NCBI RefSeq assembly: GCF_000482785.1
Contig: NZ_AXWS01000014.1
Location: 1 to 64,000 of the forward strand
Length of the DNA stretch: 64,000 bases
Source of the DNA: Derxia gummosa DSM 723
GTDB taxonomy: Bacteria; Pseudomonadota; Gammaproteobacteria; Burkholderiales; Burkholderiaceae_E
Direction of reading: 5' to 3'
How positions within the stretch are numbered: position 1 is the first letter of the stretch; each line of letters opens with the position of its first letter. Below, in pieces: positions 16,361-27,947 of the stretch. Position numbers and translations under genes: made by a program. The notes under the pieces are model-generated. The model had not been told where the DNA came from. It did no database searches and saw only the letters and a list, made by a program, of their open reading frames with translations.

Positions 16361-16974
16361 CCCGTGGCCGCGAACACGCCCAGCAGCGCGAAGGCGTTGA
16401 CCAGCGTGCGCTCCAGCCCGATGACGGGCAGTTCCAGAAAGGGATAGGGGTAGAGGCCGGTGACGGCGCCGCGCAGCAGGGTCATGACGAAGTAGCCGAC
16501 CGGATAGCCGCACCAGAGCGCCACGTCGCGCGACGCGAGCGGCTGGCTGCGCGCGGCCCACCACCACCAGAGGCACCACGCGGGCGGCGTGCAGTAGTGC
16601 AGCAGCGTGTCGGCCAGCCATTGCGGGCCGGCGTCGGGCGCCATCGCGCGCAGCAGGAAGTGATGGCCGAGGCCCACGAGCACGATCGCCGCCGTGATGC
16701 CGCCCGACACGCGCGGCCGCAGCAGCCAGCGCCCGGCCGGCGACGCGGGCGCGAGCGCGCCGAAGCTGGCGGCGAGCGCGACCAGCCCGTTGGTGAGGAT
16801 CGTGAAATAGCCGAAGTACACGCCGAGCGCGGCGGGCAGCGTGCGGCCGATGCCGAGGCTGTACTCCAGCGCCAGCACGAGCTGGAACACGAGGCTGGCC
16901 CAGGTGAAGACGGCGAGCGCGCCAGCGAAGGCGCGGGCAGGCAGGGAAAGGCTGGACGGTGACGGGAGGCTCAT
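16285..16974 (-). CDS. Pr6Pr-like six-helix membrane protein
   Basis: A 229-residue polytopic membrane protein of unknown role, resembling the Pr6Pr family of proteobacterial six-helix proteins. Landmarks are LEYSLGIGRTLPAALGVYFGYFT, LTNGLVALAA, the HYCTPPAWCLWWWW segment and YPYPFLELPVIG. The ATG at 16974 removes a Pro/Arg-rich leader with no membrane character; GGGAGG precedes it. Its 3' end overlaps the PACE gene by 76 bases on the opposite strand, so one of the two ends might differ in relatives. Confidence 0.7.
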   Translation of the reverse strand: MSLPSPSSLSLPARAFAGALAVFTWASLVFQLVLALEYSLGIGRTLPAALGVYFGYFTILTNGLVALAASFGALAPASPAGRWLLRPRVSGGITAAIVLVGLGHHFLLRAMAPDAGPQWLADTLLHYCTPPAWCLWWWWAARSQPLASRDVALWCGYPVGYFVMTLLRGAVTGLYPYPFLELPVIGLERTLVNAFALLGVFAATGYALVALDRLARRASHLARSTSQPQ

Positions 16975-17185
16975 GGCTCGCCGGACGGGCGGAAGGTGGC
17001 GGCGGGCGTGGCCGGACAAAAGGCGCGACCGTCGGGCCGGCGCTGGCGCCGGCATCGGTTGATGGCCGGATTACGGCGGGAACGGCGCCCTTCTGAAATG
17101 CCGATGACCCGGAGCGCCGACCCCGTCCGCGCGGGCGCCGGCCCGGCGCGGCGCCTCCGGGCACGCACCGCAGACGCCATGCGCC

Positions 17186-18862
<1,677 letters not shown>

Positions 18863-19012
18863 GGCTCGGCGGCGGTGGGAGGAGTGGCGGCCATGATAGG
18901 CCGGCACTCCGTGGGGGCTTTGCGCCGCGGCGGGCCGACGGCCATGACGCAGTGGTCGCCGGAGGCGTCATGGCCGGCAGCGCGGCAAGACCGGTCGCCG
19001 GCCGCGTCGCCG

Positions 19013-20758
19013 TCAGTGCCTCGCCACCGTCGCGAGCGAGCCGGCGCTGCCGGCCGTCGCCACGTACACGTCGCGCAGCGTCGAGGCCGAGCCGCTGCGC
19101 AGCACCGCGACCGTGAACGGCCTGGCGCTCGTGGCGTCGGCCCAGGCCCGCAGCGTGCTGCCGTCGGTCACGGCCGGGATCGTGCCGAGCGTGGTGAGCG
19201 TGCCGCCGGTGATGTCGTACTGGGTGAGCGTGCCGCCCGCGCAGTCGCCACGGCCGCTCGCGGGCACGCAGTACAGCACCGAGGCGAGCTGGCCGCCGAG
19301 CGGCGCGGCCTCGGGCTGGCCCGGCGCGCGCGACCGCGCGTTGACGCCGTAGCCGGTGGAATCGACCGGCGTGTCGAGCGGGCTGGCGCTGGCGGGCCGC
19401 ACGCTGCCGACCGGCACCACGCCCGCCACCAGGGTGCGTGCGTTGCTGCCGTCGGCGTCGATGGCGGCGATGTCCACCAGCCCCGAGCCGAGCGCGCGCG
19501 TGAACACGATCGTGTCGCCGGCCGCGTCGAGCGCGAGCGGCGCGGTGTGGCCATTGGCCGCCGTCCACGGGATGTCGAGCCTGACCGCGCCGCCGCCGGC
19601 GCGCGGCACCGACCACACCGACACCGTGCCGTCGGCCGCGACGAAGCGCAGCACGATGAAGTTCGTGGTGCCGCCGAGCGCGGTGATGCTGCCGCCGCTC
19701 GCGAGCGTGGCGGCGGTCGTCGCGGCCGAGGTGCCGGTCAGGCGCAGCAGCTTGTTGCCGTCGGCGAACCAGGCGGCGTCCCAGCCGCCGATGCCGGGCA
19801 CGCTGGTCGGATGAATGCCGCTGAAGCTGTAGAGGCTGGGGCTGAGCGTGGCGCCGCCCGCCGTATAGGTGAGCGCGCGGACGCTCGTGGGCGAGCCGTT
19901 GACGAGCAGGTAGGCGGTCTTCTGCCCGCCCAGCTCGCCGATCCAGCCGAAGTGCCAGAAGCCGCCGGCGCCGTTGGCGACGTCGCCGATCAGGCTCATC
20001 GACCAGTTGTAGAACCTGAGCGCGCCCGAGATCAGCACGACGAAGCCGAGCGCCTTGCCGTTCTCGTCGGTGACGATCTCGGCATGGTTGGTGCCCGACG
20101 GGAAGTAGGTGGGCGCGGTGCTGCTGGTGGCGTTGTCGCGCACCATCACGAAGCTGGCGTCGGCCATGGTCGAGCACTTGCCGTCGGCGCCCCAGGTGTA
20201 GACGCCGACCCAGTTGTCGGTGGCGGCGGCATTGCCCTGGTAGTGGTGCTCGACGAAGCAGGCGTTGCTGACGTAGGACAGCTGCACCGGCGTGCGGCTT
20301 TCGCTACCGACGAGGCTGGCGCGGTAGATGCGCCCGCCGCTCACGTAATAGGCGCGGGTCTCGCCCTGGTAGGTGTAGCTGCGCGCGCCGGCGTCGAAGC
20401 CGTAGGCGGCAGTGGTGTGGACGGCGCTGGTGCCGGTGTAGGCCGGGTCGGAATAGATGGTGGTCGGGCCGCCGTTGGCATCGGTGAGCGCGGCATTCAG
20501 GCCGGGCGTCGCCGCCGCGAGCGGATTGACGCCGAGCAGGCTGACGGCGGTATCGGTATTGGCGCTGGCGAGCGCCGGGAGGTACTGGTCGGGCACCGCC
20601 GTGGTCGGCGCGGGGCTGGCGGGCGTGGGGCTGGACGCGGGCGTGGCATTCGGGTCAACCCAGACGCCAGGCGGGCCGCCACCGCCACAGCCGGCGAGCG
20701 TCATGCCGAGAGCGAGGGCCGGCCAGAGCGCGCCGGGCTTGCGCATGCGAAGAGTCAT
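19013..20758 (-). CDS. Uncharacterised lipoprotein
   Basis: A 581-residue putative lipoprotein. The lipobox is MTLAGC, with Cys near residue 22 followed by a Gly/Pro/Thr/Ser linker (TPASSPTPASPAPTT). No residue favouring inner-membrane retention is visible, so an outer-membrane location is likely. The body is rich in Gly, Thr, Ser and aromatic residues with repeated short beta-strand patterns (GGRIYRASLVG, VWSVPRAGGGAVRLDI, DGSNARTLVAG), suggesting a beta-propeller. I do not recognise a named family or function. Two starts are close, at 20758 and 20746. Confidence 0.65.
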   Translation of the reverse strand: MTLRMRKPGALWPALALGMTLAGCGGGGPPGVWVDPNATPASSPTPASPAPTTAVPDQYLPALASANTDTAVSLLGVNPLAAATPGLNAALTDANGGPTTIYSDPAYTGTSAVHTTAAYGFDAGARSYTYQGETRAYYVSGGRIYRASLVGSESRTPVQLSYVSNACFVEHHYQGNAAATDNWVGVYTWGADGKCSTMADASFVMVRDNATSSTAPTYFPSGTNHAEIVTDENGKALGFVVLISGALRFYNWSMSLIGDVANGAGGFWHFGWIGELGGQKTAYLLVNGSPTSVRALTYTAGGATLSPSLYSFSGIHPTSVPGIGGWDAAWFADGNKLLRLTGTSAATTAATLASGGSITALGGTTNFIVLRFVAADGTVSVWSVPRAGGGAVRLDIPWTAANGHTAPLALDAAGDTIVFTRALGSGLVDIAAIDADGSNARTLVAGVVPVGSVRPASASPLDTPVDSTGYGVNARSRAPGQPEAAPLGGQLASVLYCVPASGRGDCAGGTLTQYDITGGTLTTLGTIPAVTDGSTLRAWADATSARPFTVAVLRSGSASTLRDVYVATAGSAGSLATVARH

Positions 20759-21030
20759 CGGACGGGTCTCGTGTCGTTGTTGCGCCGGGCCTGCGACCCG
20801 GCCCGTGCGCGCCGCACGGTCGGCCGGGGTTATCCCTTGCACGAGCTTTCCCGATGCGCACTCCGGCACCGCATTCCGACGAGCGCGCCCGCGATGCGAC
20901 AAGCGGCGATGCCGGCCGTGGCTTCGCTGGCGATGGGCGGTGGCCGGCTCGCGGCACTCGGCGCGCCGTCCGGCAGGCCCGAGGCGGCCGGTCGGCGATC
21001 CCTCGGCCGACGCGTCCGACCCGTCGGCAT

Positions 21031-21183
21031 TCAGCCCATCGGCGGCGAGGCGGGCGGATCGACCACGGGCGGGAGATCGGGCGGCGGCGGTTCCTCGATC
21101 GGCACCGGCGGCGGGACGATGTCGGGCGGCGTCTCGGGCTCGGTGTCGGGAATCGGCGGGACGTTGGGCGTATGTGCCTGCAT
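21031..21183 (-). CDS. Small proline-rich protein, 50 residues
   Basis: A short frame starting MQAHTPNVPPIPDTEPETPP and ending ASPPMG, 40 percent proline with regular acidic residues and no membrane segment. GAGGAG lies 7 bases before the ATG, the best ribosome site in this stretch. The regular Pro-Pro-acidic pattern looks selected rather than random. Similar tiny proline-rich proteins are seen in other high-GC proteobacteria, but their function is not known to me. Confidence 0.55.
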   Translation of the reverse strand: MQAHTPNVPPIPDTEPETPPDIVPPPVPIEEPPPPDLPPVVDPPASPPMG

Positions 21184-21341
21184 GGCGGGGCTCCTCGCGG
21201 GACGGGAGCGGCCATGGTTGGCGCGCCGGGCGCGGGCGGCTGTCGGCGCGCCGGCCGGACGGCTGTGGGACGCGGGGCGTCAGGCCGCCGGCAGACGCGA
21301 CGGCGCGCCAGAGGCGCGGGCGCGGCGGCGCGCCGGCCGGC

Positions 21342-22079
21342 TCAGCCCGCCTTGCGCAGCCGGAAGACGGCCAGCGTGCCGAGCAGGTTGGGCAGCAGCG
21401 TGACCGGCCGGCCGTGGCCGTCGAGCGCCACGCAGTCGAGGATCTCGAAGCCCGTCTTGCGCGCCAGCACCTCGAAGTCGCGGATGGTCGCGCAGCGGAT
21501 GTTGGGCGTGTCGTACCACTCGTAGGGCAGGCTTTCGCTCACCGGCATGCGGCCGAGCGCCAGCGCGACGCGGTGCTGCCAGAAGCCGAAGTTGGGAAAG
21601 CTGATGATGGCCTCGCGCCCGACGCGGCCGATCTCGCGCAGGTTGCGCTCGACCTTCACCATCGCTTGGAGGCTCTGAAGCTGCACCACGGTGTCGAAGC
21701 TCGCGTCGCCGAACAGGCCGAGGCCGTGGTCGAGGTCGAGCTGGATCACGTTGACGCCGTTGCGCACGCAGGCGGCGACCTTGGCGTCGTCGCGGTCGAT
21801 GCCGTAGCCGGTGCAGCCGCGCTCGCGTTGCAGGTGGGCGAGCAGCGTGCCGTCGCCGCAGCCGAGGTCGAGCACGCGCGAGCCGCGCGCGATCCAGTCG
21901 GCGATGAAGGCGAGATCGGTGCGCAGCGGGCGCAGCGGCGGACGCGCGGCGGGCGGCAGGGCGGACCGGGCGCGGCCGGCCGTGGCGCCGGTGGCGGGCA
22001 CGGCCGGCGCGGCGATCGTGGCGCTGGTTGCGGTCGCGGCGAGGTGGGCGGCGCTCGGGCCGGCGGTGCGGGTCGTCAT
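21342..22079 (-). CDS. metW: MetW, partner of homoserine acyltransferase
   Basis: A methyltransferase-fold protein of 245 residues acting with MetX in methionine synthesis. The SAM-like site is [12 protein letters not shown], followed by [27 protein letters not shown], typical of MetW. Family members are about 200 residues; here the first 45 are Ala/Thr/Pro-rich and poorly conserved-looking, so translation may begin further in at a non-ATG codon. The ATG overlaps the metX stop (ATGA), giving coupled translation. Confidence 0.9.
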   Translation of the reverse strand: MTTRTAGPSAAHLAATATSATIAAPAVPATGATAGRARSALPPAARPPLRPLRTDLAFIADWIARGSRVLDLGCGDGTLLAHLQRERGCTGYGIDRDDAKVAACVRNGVNVIQLDLDHGLGLFGDASFDTVVQLQSLQAMVKVERNLREIGRVGREAIISFPNFGFWQHRVALALGRMPVSESLPYEWYDTPNIRCATIRDFEVLARKTGFEILDCVALDGHGRPVTLLPNLLGTLAVFRLRKAG

Positions 22080-23302
22080 GTTGCAAGCCTTTGCAGATCG
22101 AGCGTGACAGCGCTTGCAGGCGTCCGCGCGGCGAGGTCGGCGGCAATGCCCTCGAACCAGTTGCGCACGACCGCGTGGTAGCGCGGGTCTTCGAGCAGGA
22201 AGGCGTCGTGGCCGTGTGGCGCGTCGATCTCGGCGTAGCTCACCTCGCGGCCGTTGGCGACGAGCGCCTGCACGATCTCGCGGCTGCGCTGGGGCGAGAA
22301 GCGCCAGTCGGTCGTGAAGCTGGCGACGAGAAACTTCGCCCGCGCGGGCGCGAGCGCCCGCGTGAGGTCGCCGCCGTGGCGGCCGGCCGGATCGAAGTAG
22401 TCGAGCGCCTTGGTGATGAGCAGATAGGTGTTGGCGTCGAAGTAGCGGCTGAACTTCTCGCCCTGGTAGCGCAGATAGCTCTCGATCTCGAACTCGACGC
22501 CGAAGCCGAAGCCGTAGCCCTCGCGCGGCGCGCCGTCGGCCAGCGCGCGCAGGTCGCGGCCGAACTTCTCGGCCAGGCTGTCGTCGCTGAGGTAGGTGAT
22601 GTGGCCGATCATCCGCGCCACGCGCAGGCCGCGCGCCGGCACCACGCCGTGCTCGTAGTAATGGCCGCCGTGGAAGTCGGGGTCGGACAGGATGGCGGTG
22701 CGCGCCACGTCGTTGAAGGCGATGTTCTGCGCGCTCAGGCGCGGCGTGCTGGCGATGACGGCGCAGTGCGCGACGCGCTCGGGATAGCGGATCGACCAGC
22801 TCAGCGCCTGCATGCCGCCGAGCGAGCCGCCCATCACCACCGCGAGCTTCTCGATGCCCATGACGTCGAGCAGGCGGGCCTGGGCATCGACCCAGTCCTC
22901 GACCGTCACGACCGGGAAGTCGGCGCCCCAGGGCTTGCCGGTGGCGGGATTGGCGCTGCGCGGCCCGGTCGAGCCGAAGCACGATCCGAGGTTGTTGACG
23001 CCGATGACGAAGAACCGCCGCGTATCCACGGCCTTGCCGGGACCGACCATGTTGTCCCACCAGCCGCGCTCGCCCTTGTCGTCCACGCCCGCGACGTGGT
23101 GCGAGGCATTGAGCGCATGGCAGATGAGCACGGCGTTGGAACGGTCGGCGTCGAGTTCGCCGTAGGTCTCGACCACGAGTTCGTAATCGGCCAGCGAGAT
23201 GCCGCAGGCGAGCGGCAGCGGCGCGCTGAAGCGGTACACGCGGGGCGTGCTGTGCAGGGTTTCGTCGGCGTCGAGGGCCGGTTGGGACAGGGCGGCTGAC
23301 AT
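22076..23302 (-). CDS. metX: Homoserine O-acetyl/succinyltransferase MetX
   Basis: A 408-residue alpha/beta hydrolase-fold acyltransferase catalysing the first committed step of methionine synthesis. Ser160 in [13 protein letters not shown] is the nucleophile, with the acid in FTTDWRFSP and the base in [23 protein letters not shown] and [10 protein letters not shown] are diagnostic of MetX. In proteobacteria that pair metX with metW the enzyme often prefers succinyl-CoA; the acyl donor cannot be told from what I can see. It starts 11 bases after the stop of the GGDEF gene and may be transcribed with it. Confidence 0.95.
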   Translation of the reverse strand: MSAALSQPALDADETLHSTPRVYRFSAPLPLACGISLADYELVVETYGELDADRSNAVLICHALNASHHVAGVDDKGERGWWDNMVGPGKAVDTRRFFVIGVNNLGSCFGSTGPRSANPATGKPWGADFPVVTVEDWVDAQARLLDVMGIEKLAVVMGGSLGGMQALSWSIRYPERVAHCAVIASTPRLSAQNIAFNDVARTAILSDPDFHGGHYYEHGVVPARGLRVARMIGHITYLSDDSLAEKFGRDLRALADGAPREGYGFGFGVEFEIESYLRYQGEKFSRYFDANTYLLITKALDYFDPAGRHGGDLTRALAPARAKFLVASFTTDWRFSPQRSREIVQALVANGREVSYAEIDAPHGHDAFLLEDPRYHAVVRNWFEGIAADLAARTPASAVTLDLQRLAT

Positions 23303-23313
23303 GGGGGCGGATT

Positions 23314-25233
23314 CTAGCCGCCGGCCCCGGGCGTTCCGGCCGGCGGCGCCGCTTCGCCGGCCATGCAGACGCAGGCCTTGCCGGCGGCCTTGGCCGCGTA
23401 CATGGCGCCATCGGCGCGCTGGAGCAGTTCGTCGGCGCCGCGCGCATGGGCCGGGAACAGCGCGATGCCGATGGACGGCGTCACGCCCACGCGCTGGCGC
23501 GCGATGGTCATGGGCGGCGAGATGGCGGTCATGATCGCGTGGCCGAGCATGCGCGCGTGCGAGTCGAGCATGACGCCGCGCGGCAGGTAGGCGATGGCGA
23601 CGAACTCGTCGCCGCCGAAACGCGCGGCCAGATGGCGCGTCGCGGCCGGATCGAAGATGGGCGCGCCGCCGAGCGGGTCAAGCACCGACGCCGGCCCGGC
23701 CACGCCGGCACGCGCGAGCGCCCCGCCCGCCTTGTCGGCCGGCAGTGCGCGCTTGAGCCGGTTGGCGACGGTGCGCAGCAACTCGTCGCCGGCGATGTGG
23801 CCGAGCGAATCGTTGATGCGCTTGAAGCCGTCGAGGTCGAGGAAGAGCGCGCACACGCCGGCCTGCTCGCGGCGGGCGGTGTCGATCATCGCGGCCAGCT
23901 CGACGCGCAGCGAGGCGCGGTTGGCGAGGCCGGTGAGCGCGTCGAAGCGCGCGAGATAGCTGATACGGCGCTCGGCGCGGCGGCGGTCGGTCACGTCGCG
24001 CACGACAGCCACGACTTCCTGGTCGGCGCTGCGGAACACGCGCGCCTCGAAGTCGAGCAGCTCGCCGCGGATCATGAGGCTGTAGTTGCAGACCTCGGTG
24101 GTGCGGGTCTCATGCGCGCGGTTGAAGCAGTCGAGCTGGACCCGCGCGACATCGGGCGGCAGGCCGAGCTCGAAGATGCCGCGCCCGACCAGCTGTTCGG
24201 CCGGCGCGATCAGGTGCTGGTGGTTGCCGGAAATCTCGCGCAACGTGCCGTCGATGCCGTAGCGCAGGATCAGGTCGGGCAGCGCGGCCACCAGGGCGGC
24301 GTTGCGCGCGGCCAGCACGCTCAGTTCGTTGCCGCGCCGTTCCAGTTCGGCGGTACGCGCGGCGACGCGCGATTCGAGTTCGGCGTTGAGGCATTGCAGC
24401 TCGGCGTTGGCGCGTTGCAGCGCCAGTTCGGCCTCGTGCCGCGCGGTCACGTCGCGGTAGTTGAGCAGGATCGCGCCGATGTCGGGGTTGTGCAGCAGGT
24501 TGCTGGCCGTGCCCTCGACGATGGCGTAGCTGCCGTCGCCGCGCCGCAGCCGCAGCCGGCCCGAGCTGCGGCTGCCGGGCAGGTTCATGAGCTCGGCGGC
24601 GAGCCGGCGCGCATGGTCGAGATCATGGGCATGGATGCGCGCGGCCAGCGGACGCCCGACGACGTCGGCGGCGCCGAGACCGAAGTTGCGTTCATGCGAA
24701 CCGCTCACGTACAGCACCACGCCATGGCTGTCGAGCACCATGAACACGTCGTCCGACCATTCGACCATCGCCTGGAAGCGGTGCTGCACGGCCCGCATGC
24801 TGCGGGCGCGTTCCTTGTGCGCGGTGATGTCGGTGCACACGCCGATCACGCGGCTCACGCGGCCGGCATCGTCGAGCAGCGGGAAGGCACGGTCGCGCAT
24901 CCAGCGCGTGGCGCCGCCGCGCGTGACGATGCGGTACTCCTCGTCGAACTGGCCCTCGGGCGCGCGCCGCATCGCGGCGAGCACGCGCGAGTGGTCGTCC
25001 GGATGAACGAAGTCCTCCCACTGGCGCCGGCCCGAGACGAGATCGGCCGCCGGGTAGCCGGCGATGCTCTCCACCGTCTGCGACACCCACAGCAGCCGCT
25101 GCGCGTCGGCCGTCTTGACCCAGAGCACGTCGGGAAAAGCGCGCGCGAAGCCTGCGAGCACGTCGCTGTCGTCGGCATCCGCGCCGAGACCCGAGGCGAT
25201 GTAGCTGCCGGTGGCGCCTGCGTCGAAAGCCAT
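23314..25233 (-). CDS. PAS-PAS-PAS-GGDEF diguanylate cyclase
   Basis: A 639-residue sensor that should make cyclic di-GMP. Three PAS modules are seen at about residues 30-140 ([18 protein letters not shown], with a PAC end [11 protein letters not shown]), 150-265 and 305-420, the last two joined by a coiled coil ([20 protein letters not shown]). The GGDEF domain starts at [13 protein letters not shown] and carries an intact [10 protein letters not shown] active site; the product-inhibition RxxD site is absent. Between the helix NRLKRAL and GGDEF there is an extra loop of about 40 residues ([17 protein letters not shown]) not usual for the family. No EAL domain and no membrane segment. Confidence 0.9.
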   Translation of the reverse strand: MAFDAGATGSYIASGLGADADDSDVLAGFARAFPDVLWVKTADAQRLLWVSQTVESIAGYPAADLVSGRRQWEDFVHPDDHSRVLAAMRRAPEGQFDEEYRIVTRGGATRWMRDRAFPLLDDAGRVSRVIGVCTDITAHKERARSMRAVQHRFQAMVEWSDDVFMVLDSHGVVLYVSGSHERNFGLGAADVVGRPLAARIHAHDLDHARRLAAELMNLPGSRSSGRLRLRRGDGSYAIVEGTASNLLHNPDIGAILLNYRDVTARHEAELALQRANAELQCLNAELESRVAARTAELERRGNELSVLAARNAALVAALPDLILRYGIDGTLREISGNHQHLIAPAEQLVGRGIFELGLPPDVARVQLDCFNRAHETRTTEVCNYSLMIRGELLDFEARVFRSADQEVVAVVRDVTDRRRAERRISYLARFDALTGLANRASLRVELAAMIDTARREQAGVCALFLDLDGFKRINDSLGHIAGDELLRTVANRLKRALPADKAGGALARAGVAGPASVLDPLGGAPIFDPAATRHLAARFGGDEFVAIAYLPRGVMLDSHARMLGHAIMTAISPPMTIARQRVGVTPSIGIALFPAHARGADELLQRADGAMYAAKAAGKACVCMAGEAAPPAGTPGAGG

Positions 25234-25252
25234 GATCGACCGGGCGCCCGGT

Positions 25253-27019
25253 TCAGGCGGCGGCGCGCAGCGCCGCTGGCCGCGCGGCCGCCAGGAGGCT
25301 GCGTATGACGCGCGAATCGTTCTCGGCCAGTACCGCGTCGGCGAGCTGGCGCGCCTCGTCGTGGCGGCAGGCGAGCAGCGCCTGCTTGACGTAGGGGATC
25401 TGCGCCGGATGCATCGAGAAGTTGCGCAGTCCCATGCCGAGCAGCAGCGGCGCGAGCAGCGGATCGCCGGCCATCTCGCCGCACACCGACACGCTCACGC
25501 CCGCGCGCTCGCCCTCCTCGATCGTGCGCGCGATGAGCGCGAGCACGGCGGGATGGAGCGGGTCGTAGTAGTCGGCCACGGTGGCGTCGGCGCGGTCGAT
25601 GGCGAGCGTGTACTGGATGAGGTCGTTGGTGCCGATGCTCAGGAAGTCGAGCACCGGCGTGAAGGCGCGCAGCGCGACGGCGGCGGCGGGGATCTCGATC
25701 ATGCCGCCGACGGGCACGTCGTCGGGCACGGGCTGGCCGCGCTGGGTCAGTTCGGCGCGGGCGCGGACGATCTGCTCGCGCGCCGCCTCGACCTCGCGCA
25801 CCGAGCTGATCATCGGCAGCAGGATGCGCACCGGCCCGTACACGGCGGCGCGGAGGATGGCGCGCAGCTGGGCGCGGAACATCTTCGGCTCGGCCAGGCT
25901 GTAGCGGATCGCGCGCAGGCCGAGCGCAGGATTCTCGGTGCCGTCCATGCGCTTGTCGGGCACGCGCAGCATCTTGTCGGCGCCGATGTCGATGGTGCGG
26001 ATCGTGACCGGCCGCCCTCCCATGGCCGAGACGGCGCGACGGTAGGCGTCGAACTGCTCGTCCTCGTCGGGCAGTTCGTCGCGGTCGAGAAACAGGAACT
26101 CCGAGCGGAACAGACCGACGCCCGAGGCGTTGACGTTGATGGCGGCGATCGCGTCCTCGGGCAGCTCGATGTTGGCGTGCAGCTCGATGAGCCGGCCGTC
26201 GATCGTGACGCAGGCGCGCGAGCGCAGCGCGCCGAGCGCGGCCTTCTCGTCGGACTGGCGCAGCACCCGGGCGCGGTACCAGTCGAGCACCTGGCGGTCG
26301 GGCTGCACCACGATCACGCCCTGCTCGCCATCGATGACGATGAGGTCGCCATCGACCAGCCGGTCGAGCGCGCCGCGCACGCCCACCACCGCCGGCACGC
26401 CCATGCTGCGCGCGAGGATGGCGGTGTGCGATGTCTGGCCGCCCGCCTCGGTGATGAAGCCCGCCGCCTTCTGCGCGCCTTCGGCCATGTGGCGGTACTC
26501 GATCATGTCGGCCGGCGCCACGTCGCGCGCGATGACGATGGGCGGCAGGTCGTCGAGCGGCGGCGCGGTGATGCGGCGGTGCCCGGCGAGCGCCTTGCGC
26601 ACCCGCGCCACCACCTGCAGCACGTCGTGCTTGCGCTCGCGCAGATAGGGGTCGTCCATGCGGTCGAACTGCTCGGCGAGCAGGTCGGCGGTCTCGACCA
26701 GCGCCCACTCGGCGTTCATGCCGCGCGTCTCGATCAGGCCGACCGCAGCGTCGATGAGGGCCGGATCGTCGAGCAGCATCATGTGGACTTCGAGGATGGC
26801 GCGCAGCTCGTTGGGCGCCTTGCTCGGCACATGCAGGCGCAGGTGCTGGAAGTCTTCGCGCACGGTCTCGAAGGCGCTGCGCAGCCGCTCGGCCTCGGCG
26901 CCGCGTTCGGCCGACGAGACGGGGCTGTGGGTGATGTCGTCGTGCGCGTCGTCGATGCAGAGCACGCGGCCGATCGTCACCCCTCGCGATACGCCGTTGC
27001 CGTACAGCGCGAAGGTCAT
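25253..27019 (-). CDS. ptsI: PTS enzyme I
   Basis: A 588-residue phosphoenolpyruvate-protein phosphotransferase that passes phosphate from PEP to HPr. The phospho-His lies in GGQTSHTAILARSMGVPAVVG; the PEP-binding region reads FLSIGTNDLIQYTLAIDRAD and the active Cys VSVCGEMAGDPL. The N-terminus (YGNGVSRGVTIGRVL) is the standard start. It sits 7 bases after ptsH. With an EIIA but no sugar permease nearby, this is likely the regulatory PTS of betaproteobacteria, which senses metabolic state rather than importing sugar. Confidence 0.96.
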   Translation of the reverse strand: MTFALYGNGVSRGVTIGRVLCIDDAHDDITHSPVSSAERGAEAERLRSAFETVREDFQHLRLHVPSKAPNELRAILEVHMMLLDDPALIDAAVGLIETRGMNAEWALVETADLLAEQFDRMDDPYLRERKHDVLQVVARVRKALAGHRRITAPPLDDLPPIVIARDVAPADMIEYRHMAEGAQKAAGFITEAGGQTSHTAILARSMGVPAVVGVRGALDRLVDGDLIVIDGEQGVIVVQPDRQVLDWYRARVLRQSDEKAALGALRSRACVTIDGRLIELHANIELPEDAIAAINVNASGVGLFRSEFLFLDRDELPDEDEQFDAYRRAVSAMGGRPVTIRTIDIGADKMLRVPDKRMDGTENPALGLRAIRYSLAEPKMFRAQLRAILRAAVYGPVRILLPMISSVREVEAAREQIVRARAELTQRGQPVPDDVPVGGMIEIPAAAVALRAFTPVLDFLSIGTNDLIQYTLAIDRADATVADYYDPLHPAVLALIARTIEEGERAGVSVSVCGEMAGDPLLAPLLLGMGLRNFSMHPAQIPYVKQALLACRHDEARQLADAVLAENDSRVIRSLLAAARPAALRAAA

Positions 27020-27026
27020 GCCGGCC

Positions 27027-27296
27027 TCACTCGCCTTCGCCGAACTTGTCTTCGATGAGGGCGACGAGCGCCGCCAGCGCCTCGGCCTCGTCGGCGCCCT
27101 TAGCTTCGAGCACCACCTCCGTGCCCATGCCCGCGGCCAGCATCATCACGCCCATGATGCTCTTGCCGTTCACGGCCCTGCCGTTGCGCGCGATGGTGAT
27201 CTCGCTGCGGAACTTGCCGGCGGTCTGCGTGAACTTGGCCGATGCACGCGCATGCAGACCGAGCTTGTTGGGAATGATGATAGTGGCTGTCGCCAT
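27027..27296 (-). CDS. ptsH: HPr phosphocarrier protein
   Basis: An 89-residue HPr. His15 in LGLHARAS is the residue phosphorylated by enzyme I. Ser46 in VNGKSIMGVMML is the HPr-kinase site, and its flanks are well kept, fitting the HprK often found in betaproteobacteria. It sits between the EIIA gene (34 bases) and ptsI (7 bases). Confidence 0.96.
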   Translation of the reverse strand: MATATIIIPNKLGLHARASAKFTQTAGKFRSEITIARNGRAVNGKSIMGVMMLAAGMGTEVVLEAKGADEAEALAALVALIEDKFGEGE

Positions 27297-27330
27297 GGGG
27301 AAACTCTCCCGGTCCGGCGTGGCGGACGAC

Positions 27331-27792
27331 TTATTGTTGTTGCTGCTGTTGATGGTAACTGCGCAGCGACTCGCGTGTCCCGTCGGGTACTACCGCCTGC
27401 CTTTGCGGGGCGCGCGAACCCACCTGCACGATGCCGAGCGAGCCGCCCGTCACCACCTTTTCGGCCATCACGCTCAACGGTTCGCGCCGGTAGGAGATGG
27501 CGCGCAGCAGCATCGGCAGGTTCGCGCCAGAGATGACCTTGGTCTGGCTGTCGGCCACGTTGGCGGCGATGTTGCAGGGCGTCGCGCCGAACAGGTCGGT
27601 CAGCACCAGCACGCCGTCGCCATCGCCCACCGCCTCGACGCAGGCAGCGACGCGCTCGATCATCGGGCCGGTGGGCGCGTCGGGCAGCACGTCGATGACG
27701 GCCAGCCGCGGCACCTCGCCGAAGACATGGCGCGCGGCGGCGGCAAAGGCTTCGCCGAGCGGTGCGTGGGCGACGAGGAGGATTCCGATCAT
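27331..27792 (-). CDS. PTS EIIA component, mannose-type
   Basis: A 153-residue EIIA of the mannose superfamily (like PtsL/ManX IIA). It opens MIGILLVAHAPLGEAF with the phospho-His in VAHAP. VLVLTDLFGATPCNIA and VISGANLPMLLRAI are family landmarks. No IIB/IIC/IID partner is nearby, so it is probably a phosphate acceptor with a regulatory job. The C-terminus is a run of six Gln encoded by a CAG/CAA repeat, an unusual and possibly length-variable tail. The ATG at 27792 was chosen because family members start there; the upstream open frame is antisense to gshB. Confidence 0.92.
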   Translation of the reverse strand: MIGILLVAHAPLGEAFAAAARHVFGEVPRLAVIDVLPDAPTGPMIERVAACVEAVGDGDGVLVLTDLFGATPCNIAANVADSQTKVISGANLPMLLRAISYRREPLSVMAEKVVTGGSLGIVQVGSRAPQRQAVVPDGTRESLRSYHQQQQQQ

Positions 27793-27947
27793 GGCGGGCG
27801 CGGTGAGGTTGGCTGGCGTCGCGCCTTGCGGCCGTGCGACGGGAGCGGCTTGCTGCGGCGAGGCCAGGCCGGTGCCCGGAACCACGACGGTTGGGCGCAG
27901 TGTGCCCGGTCGGCGCGCCGCCGCAATCGGGGCGCGCGCGGCTGTGG

